A DNA stretch of 64,000 bases, from the NCBI GenBank assembly GCA_963965975.1, contig OZ014411.1:12168501-12232500 (forward strand), in the 5' to 3' direction. The position numbers and the translations under genes were made by a program. A model generated the notes under the pieces. It was not told the DNA's origin. It worked only from the letters and a program-made list of their open reading frames with translations, and made no database searches. How positions within the stretch are numbered: position 1 is the first letter of the stretch; every line of letters starts with the position of its first letter. Positions 1 to 13,252 of this stretch are shown piece by piece. Origin of the DNA: Xestospongia bergquistia. Its lineage: Eukaryota > Porifera > Demospongiae > Haplosclerida > Petrosiidae.

Positions 1-88
1 ATTTTTGAAGTGTATACTAGCTCTTTTTCACCCACTAGCTGTTCCTTGATGTTTCTATAGAGAGTACAGAGTAATGTTCCTCTCGTCG

Positions 89-289
89 TTAATGTTTGAC
101 AGCGTCTTTTGGCGGTTGTTCGTGGCAACTCTGTGCTACGCCCACTAATTTAAATTTACGTGAGTCCACAAATATAAAGCTCATACCCATAGGTTCTCTC
201 TTCACTATGTCACTTATGTCATCGGTCGTTATGTTGCAGTGGTTCAAATAACAATTAAAGTATGGCCCGACAGCCAAATTTGAGTACAA
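89..289 (-). other. open stretch of 66 codons, possible exon or repeat fragment, unrecognised
   Basis: The minus strand stays open for 66 codons in a segment that is less AT-rich than its surroundings, and the residue mix is protein-like. It contains the segment AVGPYFNCYLNHCNITTDD. I do not recognise a family. The stretch around 118-160 resembles one at 13318-13360 (both contain a TACGCCCAC core followed by AATTTAAATT-like sequence), which suggests that it belongs to a dispersed element rather than a unique gene. No convincing splice partners were found. Confidence 0.2.
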
Positions 290-3264
290 CTATGTGTTTT
301 TGCTCTGTTATTGACCGGCCTATATTATAGTATAACTTAGTTAGCTACTTTGTAAATCGTTATTTTTGTGTAAGTATAAGTCCACTATATTAAAATGCTT
401 GAAGAACAAGACATCAATACTATTGATTATATTATTGCAGTATTGACTGCAATACTAAATTACACCAAGTATTGGTGTAATTTTTTTTACTCCTGTCAAG
501 TAAAGTATGTGAAGTAGCTCTATAATTGTTTTGAACTACATGTTATGTATATAAGTATGCTTATTGAACTAAGAATGGATAAGAGGGAAAGGAGTGTTGA
601 AAGATACATAGTATTGTTATAGGAATATTATGTTAACTCCTACCATTGAGAGTTTACTCTAAGATTACATATTAATTTTTGGAACTTTCTTAGATTATAT
701 TGTTGTGTGTAACTTTGGTGAGTGACAAAATGTGATAAACACATATAATGAAAGTATAATAACCAATAAATGTGACTAGATATGCAAAAGAAATTGGTTA
801 CTACAAAGAATACTTTATAGTAGAAGTTGAGAACAAGATGAAAGAGATATTATATAAAATTCATTAACTGATAAGTCATCATTGATAAAGAAATATCTTT
901 TATATCAGGTTCTATGGAGGCCTTAGTGAGTCTTAATTATTGAGAAGTATAGCCAGCCATCTTTGTTAAATTGTATCCATTCGGGAACGTGAGTGAGTTA
1001 ACAAATTTCAATTTCTCAATAATTTTATTTCAAATTCCTCATGTTTATTCTGTAATAGCTTGTTACTACATGGACATTCTGAAGCACCAATAGACTCATA
1101 GCATGTTTATCTTCATCATTAAGCCAAAAACATCATATAAACCATATGAAAGAAATGACAACATTTTGCAGATTTGTTTATAAATTGTTTAGCTTCAACA
1201 GTGACAGTGGTTAATGATATATTGAAAAATTCTAAATAAGAGTTGTTCCATATGTAGTCTTCTAGAATATATTGTCAATCAATTGAATAGAATAATACTC
1301 AGTTAACACTAAACCTCAGTCGATAATAATTTTACAGACCACTCTAACAAAATATGTTATTATCTTATTTCAAATTTAGTGATACTCTGAGACAAAAAGC
1401 TTTATCAAGTAAATATAGTTATTTTAATTTTTTAACAAAAGAAATGTTTAGTCTTTATAATTGATCTATAGTCAAGTATTATGAGTAAATCATACTCTTC
1501 CTTTATATTAGGACCAATTAAAGATTTTGTCATTTACACCATAAGAGATTTTATTTGGTTATAGACTCCTAACAATCATTTCTTCTATAACATCCTTTAA
1601 ATTGATACAAAATTTTCTCATGTAGCATAAGTAACATTCCTCTTAATGGAAGCACAACTTTTTATCTGACACATCTCAAATTTTATTAACAACCTATAAA
1701 CTTTTTAACTTTATCAGTCAGTATGAGAAAATTGATCTGATTGATCATACTTTTCTAAGATATTCTTGATGGTTTCTACACATGTCGTTCTAGAAGTTAT
1801 CAGTGAATTAAAATGTAAATGACTGTTTAATGCAAATTTGAGTCCATAGGTAAATATTTATGTTATCAAATTGCTCTTACAAATGACATTACCATCTTCT
1901 TTAGTAGTGTATAATGAGTTATTTGTGCATACTAGATTTAGACCAGATCTAACAGTTAAGACAAAATGCTAAGTTATTACAGTTACAGTAACTTATGGTC
2001 AACCAGTGTAAGAAAACCTTTATAATGAAATTTTTTAAAGTGTCTCCATTCTAAGATGTTACTAACTCATATTTTATGGTATCCTACTAATTCAATAACA
2101 AGACTCTGTGTGTAAGTGCTGTACTTGTTAACTCTAAAATTAGCTAAGTTGTCACCTAATAAATCTTATTAAAAATCAATCAACAACTCAGATCAGCAAT
2201 TTGTTGTTGAACCATCTCCTAAACACAGATATCCTCTCTACGTTTATATGTAACTAGTTGCTTAGTATATCCTGTACTCTTTAAATACACAATGTATCAA
2301 TAATGGACATTACATTTCAAGTTTTCTTAAGAATTCCAAGTATTCATCATTGTTAATAAAACACAACTCTTTCCATCTAGTACACAAAGTACACAGAGTC
2401 CACTAAGATTGTTTCAGACCACATGGTATTTATGTTTCTATAATGATATATCTATTTTACATTTTTTCTGAAACTTTTGATAATAACAGACAAAATGTAT
2501 AAAGTAACCACTGATGCACATACCAACCAGTGAATATAATGCTTAAGAATGCATTGTATAACTGTAACATCATAGCTTCTCCACACTTAGTAAATTTATT
2601 CCCTTAAAAAATAATCTTTGGATTTTTACAATTATAAATATCTGTAATTATAACCACACCTACACTTATAATTACTATAGTACTATCTTAAACATATATG
2701 TATATAATAACAGTAGACATACAATATATACACTTTAATGTCAGTATATTATAACATTAATACAACGAAAGCATGCTTGAAACTAGTCTATTCAAAGCAC
2801 ATCAACTTAAATTATATTATACTATATTATATTATATTATATATAGATTAATATGATGACAAAATGCTCGAGGATTGATTTGACATAATGGTATTCCTTT
2901 TAATTTCACTAAAGAGTATAATAATGATATGTATAGTTATAATGCTGATTTACAATATTGGGATGTGGAAGTGAGATATGTTCATATGTTATTGTAACTC
3001 AATATATTATTATTCCACTTATATTCATATACTGTGTACAATAATTAGTTGAAATGAAAAATTTATTTGGAGATTTAGGTAACAGCTAACAAATTGTTTC
3101 CGAAGCTCAGGATAATAGCATAACATTCACTTATTTAATTACCAAACACTTTGGAAGCAATTAATTGACCCAATCTATTATCTTACAGAAGGCTGTACTG
3201 TTCTTATTAGAATGCTCAATTACTAATAATTATTAATAAAGCATATTTATTATGCAGGGTTGGG
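290..3264. other. AT-rich non-coding stretch
   Basis: No reading frame or splice-bordered segment here looks like protein. The only structure I see is a short (TATAT)n-like run at 2810-2846. Confidence 0.5.
2810..2846. repeat. AT microsatellite
   Basis: Imperfect run of ATTAT and TATAT units. Confidence 0.7.
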
Positions 3265-3275
3265 GTCAATTACAT

Positions 3276-3415
3276 GAGAATGATTATGATTACGATTACA
3301 ATTGCACAATGATTATCCAAAGTAATTACAATTATGATTATTGGTGGAAAAGCATGATTATGATTATGATTATAATTACAAAGCCATGAGTACAATTATA
3401 ATTATGATTACATTC
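3276..3415. repeat. degenerate GATTAT hexanucleotide repeat
   Basis: Repeated units of the GATTAT / AATTAT type fill this segment. They create a short open frame rich in Asp and Tyr starting at 3341, which is a by-product of the repeat and not a gene. Confidence 0.7.
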
Positions 3416-5690
3416 AACTGCAAATATGCAAGGTGTAATCAGTCTAACTACATGTTCTTTTGTGCATCATTTCATAAATATACACCAGCAGATGTAAACG
3501 TTTTCATATTTGGTAGTCACTTGTATTCATTAAATAATAATATAGTATTTTTATTGTTGTATTGTTACGTAGAATTATAACCTTATGTAGTAAAGAAGAC
3601 AAACTAGTTGTTGAACATAGATTGAACTGACACAAATGTTGCCAATTTAAATATTTTTAGATATACTGTATCATAATATCTGTGTTACGGTACCGTGTAC
3701 ACTTCCAATATGTGTAGATATACTTTTCATGTATGGTGCCCCACTTTATATTATTCTGTGAAGTATCTGATGTGTAATCACATGATATAGTTTGTCTAAA
3801 GTAATGTTGACTTCTTATTTTCTGTCTTATGTATTTCCTTTGTTTTAACAACATTTAATGAAACCATTTTTATTAATTACTTTTGATGTCATCAAACCAC
3901 TAGTACAAGAGTGACATTGTTGTTATAAAATTATGACAAAATTCAAATAGACTTGATACAGATATTTACTAATACACTAAAGTATTACTACTAGAACAAT
4001 AGTATAGAATACTCTGATGGGTGTTCGTAATTAGTATTGCTTTAATAAATGTTACTATACTTTATTCATATGTTTAAAGGTTTTTTGTCCATTTTCACCT
4101 ACGGTTAATTATTAAATGTTATTAGTAATAGTATTAGTGGAATTGTTAATAGTTTCATTATAATTAGCTGCATTGCCACATAATGAATATTATTAAAAAT
4201 TAATTAACAATCATGTCATCAAGTTTTCTTACACTGTCTACATGCACATCCACAAATTTTATTTTATTATCTTCATCATCAATAATATATAAGTGTTTTA
4301 TTAACAGGAAGTTGCAATCCAATACTACTGATACTAAGAAATAAATTCGTTTAAATAATAATAATAATTTAGAAATGTATTGTAATCCATTTATCTACTT
4401 CATCTATCTATGTGTCTATTGGGACTATTGAGTATAGGTCTATTTTTACAGACATTAATTAATTAATTCATCTAAATGTCCATTTATCTGCTGTTAATTC
4501 ATTTATCTATTAGGTACAGTTTAATGTTAACTCAAGATAAAGTCATGACATATCAAAGTGCTCATTGTGATATTATGCATAATTACCTGATCAATTAGTG
4601 ATCAATACATACTTAAGTTATGATAAACATTTTAATATCAATTTGAATATAGTTATTACAAGAACCTACTTGTACTTACAGTACAGTCATATGTTGACAT
4701 GTTCATTAAATAAAATAGTAATAAAATAAAGTACATGTACATGTAACGCACATGATAACTACCAGTGTTCATGTTGAGATCATAAGCTTGCTATCTTTGT
4801 TAATGAAGGGATTGTCCATACCCTCGGCTTCTTGGTTTGTCAATTCATACTATGAGTTACATTTTCATACAATTCTGCTGTAAAATGAACATTTGTCTTT
4901 ATGTTAACACATGTAGTCATAGTATGTATAAATCTTTTTATAGATTTAGTTTATGCTAATTTCAAGAAATTAAAATAACTATGCTATCTACAACACATAC
5001 TTTAACAAATAATATATAAAGTAATGACTGCAGCTAATTCCAGTATTTTGAAACTTAAAGAAAGTCCATTGAAATTGTGTGCAATGAAAACAGTATAATT
5101 TTTTCCATTAATTCTTTTGTGCTAACAATTTCCAATTTTTGCACCATGTATATGAAGGATAGCTATTCTTTTAAGAGATCTAACAGGTTGATCAGCAAAA
5201 GTCAAACTATGATAAAAAGTTTTAGAAATTGTTGTACTGCTTAAATAACTTGTTTACTGTAAAGATTATATTTCATTAGAAAGAGTAAATCTATAGGAAC
5301 AATGGATTGAGCTAAAATGCTAATAAATGGTGTAATTAAAAGTGAGAGCAATCAGAGAAGTCATTATATCAAATTCCTGATTTTCTTGACTACAAAGAAC
5401 AATATATGAGCGTCATTTTACACTTCTAGTACCAACTATCCCCAGATAAATAACTCTTAGAAGATGGCCATGATCCATAGATAATTCTTCTTCATCATGT
5501 GAAGGCTAATAAAACTTCACTTTGAGGATTCATAGCTGTCTTCCTAGAAAAAATGCTTCATCCACTACAGCCTGGCTCAAGACATCTCTTAATCATGCAC
5601 TAAATCACATAGCATTACTACAGCATTTACTCCCCAGGACAATCCACGTACTTGCTTCAAAAGTTTAGATTAATAAAATAAGTTATTTAA
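3416..5690. other. AT-rich non-coding stretch
   Basis: Nothing coding is supported. Around 4380-4510 there is a loose repeat of CATTTATCTA-like units. The stretch ends at the poly(A) end of the minus-strand ankyrin gene. Confidence 0.45.
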
Positions 5691-5700
5691 TTTCAGGGAT

Positions 5701-5710
5701 TTATTTTATT
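5701..5710 (-). terminator. poly(A) signal of the ankyrin-TM gene
   Basis: On the minus strand this reads AATAAAATAA, about 70 bases after the stop codon at 5781-5783. It is the most likely polyadenylation signal of the gene that ends there. Confidence 0.45.
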
Positions 5711-5780
5711 CAAATAAGCATAAAGGAAAATTATATAACTACAAAAATGGCAATGGTTTATGCATTTCAATCATTAACTG

Positions 5781-8700
5781 TTATAACGGTCTAAAGTTAT
5801 GTTGTTCAGTGTTGCTTTTCCAGTAAACAAACACAATTGCAACAGCTGCTATGACAACAGTGACAGCCACAATTATCTCATTTGATCGTGTAATTCCCTG
5901 AGTTTCAGAGCCTGTTGAAAAACATATAATAATAATTTGAAACTGTGTTATTTATGACTTTTAGTCAGTTGTATGTAAATGAACAATCATTATGAAGTTT
6001 TGCTTATTTTATTAAATTGTCTTCTGAAAATTTTACTTCAGAAGATGTTGTGTCTACTTTGGAATTACACATCATAACAGTAACTTGTGTATGATTGACA
6101 TATCTGCTATTATTGATACTCTTAGAAAATGACAAAGGTATTTCTTCAGCATTATAGGCATCTTAAAGAAATGTATGATTGTAGTAGTATCACTTATATA
6201 CTTATATATTATAACTGTAAGTACATGTCTACTGTGATAAACTACATTACCTTTTTTGGCTTCTTTAATCAAATGTAATATAGCAGCTCTGTTGTTGTCA
6301 TCAGGTTGAACTTGGTCTGCAGCTGTTTTACCTTCCTTGTTCTTAATGGTAGGATCAGCTCCATTAGATAATAGTAATTTAACACAATCAATTTTACCCT
6401 TAGAGCATGCACAATGCAATGGGGTGTTACCATCCTATATAGTGATATTAATATCATATATCATAATAATTGAAAAGTTGTTAATTACAGATACATTAAT
6501 ATATTTTAATAAATACAATAATGTTAATTGTTTACTAATAATTAATTTATACAATAATCACACATATAACACTTATAGTAATTGTCGCCTATAAATTTAT
6601 ACTCATTAATCTTAGGTCACCACTAAGTATGCATTGACTCTGATAATTAAAAAAGAACGCATACAACTAGCACTTACAACAATGGTTTCAATGCAAAAAA
6701 GGCAAGTATTTGTTAAGGTATGTAGCTTTCATGTTGTGTTTAAAGTTTTGCAATTCATTGCTAAGACCTATTTTAACCCCTCTTTGCTAGTTTTGATTTG
6801 GTGCAGCAAGAGTCCATCTCTTTCATTGTGATTCCATCGGTGCAGTTTGTTCAATTTCAGATGTTAATGTAGTATATAACATTGCCAGCCATTATAAAAA
6901 TAATTTTATTTTAGTTTATTTTAGTTTAATTATAAATGAAACCATCAAATAACCTACTACTGTTACAGCAGTAGATCAATCTACCAATGAGAACATTAGG
7001 GGAGAGAAATAAACAAGAACGAGAGAGCGAAGAAAGAGCAAAATAGTAGAAATTAATATGAATGATGCCAAAGCAGTATGCATGGTGCACGGGATTGTGT
7101 TGCTGACAAAAAGTATAAAGACTACCTTTAGTTATTACAACTTTGTTTAAACCAATGTTATTAGAAAATTGAATATTTCACTGGGTATGTATGGAAGCCG
7201 CAGATGGACATTCCAATTCCTATTTCCAATTTCAATTAAACATCTTATACGGAGTTTGAATGTCAGCCTCTGTAAATAATAGAACTACAATATACAACCA
7301 AATTCAGAAACTCTGTTAGTCACACATACATGGTTAGAGTCATCTCTTTTCAAATGATCACTATGGGAGATGAATATGATGATTTTGATTTTATGACAAT
7401 ATCCATTTCCATGATGTGCAGTATTGAATTTCTAAGTGACTCTATGATATTTTAAGGGAAAGGATATGGTTTAGATTAGACTGGAGCAGGAAGTGAATGA
7501 AATGTAATCATAAAAACCAATCATTGAGCTAATTGCTTCCTGTACAAGATGGCTACACAAAAACATTTAGATGCAAGACATTGTTCAAAATTTGCTTACG
7601 TGTGAGGTACCATTTTTGTATCTATGGTCACACTTATATTACATGTAAACATCACATGTACATTCATGTATAGGGATAACAATTTCATATCTAATTAAAC
7701 TATACAATAAATAAGAATGTAGAGTATGTAATATAATGTAGAGTATGTAATATAAGTTTCTACTCCAGTAAACATTAAATTAACAAGTACTGTACTAATA
7801 GTTTAAACTTTCTTTATAGTGAAACATAATGAGACAATGAAGTAATTTGTTTATTACAACAGGTATTCTTTTTTCAAAAAGCCAATGTTTAATGATCACT
7901 TCTTATTGATTCTTATTAAAGAAGCTAAACAACAGGATCATTTGTACATTGTTGACTTGAAAATGAATTAACTAGAAACAAAAGCAATTCCTTCTTAGCT
8001 TTTGAAATCTTAAAGAGCTATATATATTGTGCCACTCAACAATAATAGCTATGATTGTATTACAATTTAATAATATACATGACATAAAAAATAAAGGATA
8101 TTAAATGTCATATGGTAGCCTCTGACACACATAGTAATTAGTATGTTATTTACTGCTACAAAGAACATATTGATGTGACTAATTAAAGCTTTAATGTAAC
8201 TGAAGGTATTATCCATAACCAGTACAACAATACTTTTCCAGTAAGAAGCCCTGTAACATTTTAACTATCTAAAGCAATACCTATAAAATTGAAATAATAT
8301 TAACATAAATTAAAATGATATTAACATAATTTTTTTCAGTTAATAGATTAGTTTAAACCTAAAACTTAAATGACTGCTAGTCATTTAGCACTATTAAACA
8401 ACATAAGATCTACTAATATGATATTAACATTCTTCATATTACAGGCACTATATACATTTAACATGTATAAAGATAGATTAACAAAAATATAGCCAAATAG
8501 ACAAATTTATCATTCAATGCTAACAGTAACTACAGTAACTCCTCTGTAATTGCTTAAGTTAACTTTTCATTACTATTGCCACAACAGTACCTATGTTACA
8601 TGTACTAATAGCTCATATACAAGGAACAGACAGATGGTCTAGATTTTTCTAGTAACTATAACAAAACTATTATTGTTTACTGACACATATACCCTTGTAC

Positions 8701-11700
8701 ATTACATGTATGGACATAATAAAATGTGTACAGTATAAGAAGAGATTCCATTGATGTTTATATTTCCATACATGTTTTATTCTATTATGCAGTATACATG
8801 AAGGTGTCCATATACATAAACAAATATTTTGTGGTTTCCTTTGTGCAGGCATGTTGTAATAAATAGTAATTATGGTTGATGAATATAATTGAAGAATATA
8901 ACTTCATTTAATGACCAATTTTGGATTCAAATACATGTTAAGTGGTAAAAATTGTCAGATTACCTCACAGTTTACTTTTAATGTATTAATAATTCAAAAG
9001 GTATTGGACCCTGGGCAAGGTCATTGAGGTTAGTATACTTGACTATACTGCCATAAAACAGGCAACATTTTCAGGGTTCTAAAGTATTTGTTAATGGTTT
9101 TGACAAAACTAAAGTCAGGGTATTTCTTTACTGTCTATTGAGGTAGTGCTGTCTACTTAGTCATCTAGTCTCTCATTGTTTGCTACAGGGAAACCCATTC
9201 AAGCAATTCACTTTCTTTTGTCTAAGCCAATGTAACACTTTCATTTATATTGTATATAAAATGTCAGTATTAACAAAGTACTGATATATAGACATATTAG
9301 TCATGTCAGGTTACATAATGTAGCTAGCATGATAAAAAATTGAGATGTCAAAAACTTGAGTTTTAACTTTTTACGATTTTAAATATGACTCTTAATACTA
9401 ATAATTTGTAGGTATTGTATTTCTCATATGTAGAATTAAGGTAGATGTGCTAATTTAATTAATTTGTAAACTGGCCAAGAGATAAAAATGCAAATAGCAA
9501 GTGAGTTAATATAATTCTACAAAGACCGAATCTTCAATGCAAAATATCACATATAATCCAAAGACTACTTAGACCATAGACTTACTTATATCACTATTTG
9601 ATTGTAAAAATAGCAACATAGAATAGACACTTGTGACGATTAAGCTATTGTTATGTCGCTATCCCAAAGCTCAAGAATTATTAGCATTAGAAAATGAGAG
9701 AACTTTCAGTTGAAAGGACATTTTTAATGCTGACAATAGATTTTTTATGATTGAGTCGTTTAAAACGCAAAAATAAAACCTCTCAAAAATTTGTACCATT
9801 GTATTATTAAAGTTATAACAAACACATAAACTGATCATATTGAATTTGACTATGGAGGTCAAGATTATTGTTCATGTTTCATTCTGTCTTGTTGATACAG
9901 ATATAATAATAGCACTAAATTTAATAACATAGCTTATAAAACAAGAAAAGGTTAACATGACAATTACGCTATTGAACTCACATGTGCATGTGTATCTATA
10001 TATATATACAATGAATACATACATACATTACAATATTACTATATCTGAACACTTACCATATCAGTATAGTTAGGGTTAGCATTGTTTAGAAGTAGGACAG
10101 ACACAACATTTGTGTGTCCTTGAGCAGATGCAGTAATCAGTGGTCTCCCTTTAGCCTATATAATAGTAGATGATAACGTTTATTATTAACAAATGGGAGC
10201 TTAAGGAAATGATGCGTTGTCACAGCCTATCTAATATATTATTCATTTGACTATATAATTTCGAAGAGTACATACAATATCACAATAGTAACGAAAGCTT
10301 TAGTATATCAATAAAATATTAGCTGTTTGTAAATTCAATAGTGCAAAGAAATCAGTGAATTTATAATTGTACTAGTGCAACATAAATTCACACAATGATG
10401 GTATGAAAGTATTAATAGTCACTATTAGACTTCTTTAATATCCAGAAAAAAATTAATAGCAGAGTCCTCATAGACACTACATTATTCATCAAATTTACTG
10501 TCAACATTATTTGCAATTATATTGTTAGTCTGTGGATATGTTAATAATTCTAATTTTGCTAGTATAATGGTTTAAAATCTCTCTATAAAAAAGGTCAATT
10601 TATATTGTGTTTAAAATAAAATATTGTATATACAAAAAAAACCTTTTGAGAAGGAAGAATTTTGCAAATTTTATGAATGCATAATAATACTAGTCAATTT
10701 TCAGTTAATAATTAGGGTGTGGTATGTGTAGCAAATAATTCTGAAATACCAACTAAATTTAAAAGTGAATGAGAGTATTTTTTATATTATATCAAGGATG
10801 ATAAGCTTTGTCTGCTGATAAGATCTCTCATACAAAATCAAAATAACCATGGTCATTTGCTATGTCTATGCTTAGAGAGGAAGGATCTTGGGAAAAGTTC
10901 ACATTTGACTTGTAGTGCAATTTTTGCAGGTCACAGAAATGCCTAATGGATTTATAAGCTCCACCTGTTTATTTAAGACCTATTCTATGTAAATTCACCA
11001 TTGCTAATAAAGTCCTTGAAGCTGCACAAAACACAGCTCTAAAGCAGTACACGACACAAGACAATGCTAGTTAATAAAAAGTAGACTGTGCTTCAATTTG
11101 AAAGATCATTACTACAACCAGTACATATCACAGCAGCCCATGCTCTGGTCTAAGTATGCTCTATCCATATCCACATAACTACTATATAATTCATATATGC
11201 ACTTTTCCCCAGACTCATCTTCTCTAAGTAAAGGGACAGAAATGCCAGACTAGTCTAATACTTTATGACTTATTAGCTGTTGTTAATGAAACACTATTAG
11301 TTTGTCTATCCAGACAAAAATAAAGTACATTATGCCCTTTGTCAACTAATACCTCTTTAACTAAGATACTCTAACATTGTTTACTCTAAACTTATATTTA
11401 TGCTGTGGATTTGTTCACACTACATGTTTTGTCAGTAAGCATACTGCTTTAACCTCTGAATATAAAAGGTCACTCTTGTTACTAAAATTACAAACTTAAT
11501 CTTATTCATTATCATAATTTTCTTAATCATATTGTTAGTAGTCTATGATTATTGTTATCAAGGAAAGTGTTAACAAGAAAATAGACTTGCAGTACACAAC
11601 TGAAAGATAACATCTGTAGAATTAATTGTGTGTACTAATTTTAGTGACTACTGTAATAATATGTAAGTGTTTAAAATTGTAGTGTAACATATGTACTATA

Positions 11701-13193
11701 TTGAATTATAGATGACTAAATATATGGCTAGCATTATTTGTGATCAGATTTTTAATAAGGAACCACTTCTGTCAAAATGTTTGATGCATGTGATTTATGA
11801 AAAAAAATCACTGTTATCAAAAGCAGTTTTGTATACACATATGCCACTACTATGAATTGTTGTGTATATATAGTAGCTGTATGCATACAAAATTGTTTTG
11901 AGGTGTTTAACAGCAGTCCTTTTCATATCGCAAATGTTTTGTCGGAAGTGGTCCCATATCACAAATCAGGTCACATTTTTCTAATTATAAATTACTAAAT
12001 TAGTAGATACAATTAACAGTAGACTTAAGGTATAAACCTAACATGATATGGAAGGCATATGACTTAACTTTACATACTCTATTATTAAAGATATAAACAA
12101 TACGATGGATGATACAATATTAAGATAAATATCTGAGGTGCATAATTTTCACTTCATTTGTTGAATTTAATGCAACTGTGCATTTAATTCATGAACGTTT
12201 TTACACAAGTCTAATATGCTAGTGACTTTGATGACTATATTATTTATAAAGGTATAAAACATAAAATTATAATGTTATTTCTCAAAAACAAATGTTGGAA
12301 TACAACACACTTAAGGGCACTCTTTAAAAATACATCCTAGTTAGTTATGCATATGACTTGTTGATACAATGACAGTCAAGGTCTCTTTTTGATACTTTAA
12401 CAAACTACATTTTAACAGTATTTTGTAGATATGTAATTTATGGGGGAATGAATGTGGGTGTGGCATAAAACTTGTAATAAATCCAGAAAAAGTATTTTAT
12501 AAATGGCACGTTAAAAGCAATTTCATAAAAATATTCTCCTTCAAAAGTTTATGTTATATGATAGATATGAACTAGTTCTGTTAGAATTATTAAGTAACAT
12601 TGTTATCAGGTCAACAAATGCATACATCATGTCAGAAATATTAATACTCTATTACTATCATGACTGTATAAGAAGATAAAACAGAAAGGAAAGATTTCTA
12701 CACTATCAATAAAAACAAAACAAGAATTTGCGTTATTCAATTTAGACCATCTAGGCATTACAAATCAACAAACATCACACTATATTGATGATACAGTATG
12801 TTGTGATGTAGAGACTTATTTATAAAAGTACATAGTATCTTAAATATAGGCATTACTGCTGAGGCATATATTTAAATATTGAGAGGTAGTAACTTACCAT
12901 GTCTGGATAATTATAGTTTACATCAGCACCTCATTTAATAGCAGACTTCACGTTTTCAATGTCACCACTAAAAGCTTCCCAAAACAGCTTTTGATTCTAT
13001 TATAAAGACAGACATATATCATGTATTGTAGTATAGTGAGTATACAGATCAGTCCTTATAACTAAAAAACCTTTTAGAAAGATATTCTCTCCATACAATA
13101 ACACTGATAGTCAGTATCACAGTGATATAGAGGGATAATGACATAGCACTAAAAGGATTTTAGACTTACTAGTTCATCCGATTTCTGTGACAT
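5781..13193 (-). CDS. small ankyrin-repeat protein with C-terminal membrane helix; in-frame TGA in exon 2
   Basis: I built five coding exons from splice sites and phase: 13193-13170 (MSQKSDEL), 12996-12898, 10157-10059, 6434-6251 and 5911-5781. They add up to 537 nt, or 178 residues plus stop. Exons 2 and 3 are exactly 33 codons and phase 0, one ankyrin repeat each; exon 4 carries a third repeat (DGNTPLHCACSKGKIDCVKL) and a partial fourth; the last exon carries a hydrophobic helix (IIVAVTVVIAAVAIVFVYW) and a short polar tail. There is no signal peptide, so the product would be an ankyrin adaptor anchored by its C-terminus. Exon 2 has an in-frame TGA at 12933-12931, between residues IK and GADVNY where ankyrin repeats normally have a residue such as Arg or Gln. 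It would stop translation after 29 residues. The rest looks intact, so this could be a null allele, a very young pseudogene or a sequencing error. No specific orthologue is recognised. Confidence 0.72.
6435..10058 (-). other. large intron of the ankyrin-TM gene
   Basis: AT-rich intron sequence. Apart from a dispersed repeat copy near 7186-7300 and a short direct duplication near 7720-7755, I see nothing in it. Confidence 0.5.
7186..7300 (+). repeat. dispersed repeat, copy 1
   Basis: This segment matches the reverse strand of 37640-37755 over about 115 bases, including the shared core CAGATGGACATTCCAATT and the end AACTACAATATACA (CCTACAATATACA in the other copy). It may be a relic of a coding transposon, since one copy keeps a partly open frame, but the family is unknown. 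Confidence 0.55.
10158..12897 (-). other. intron of the ankyrin-TM gene
   Basis: AT-rich sequence between two ankyrin exons. I looked for further 33-codon ankyrin exons and found none. Confidence 0.5.
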
Positions 13194-13252
13194 TTTGAAA
13201 TGTTTAGCTCCTTGACTGGTCACTGTTCCTATGTCAAGCGTGTATAAATACT

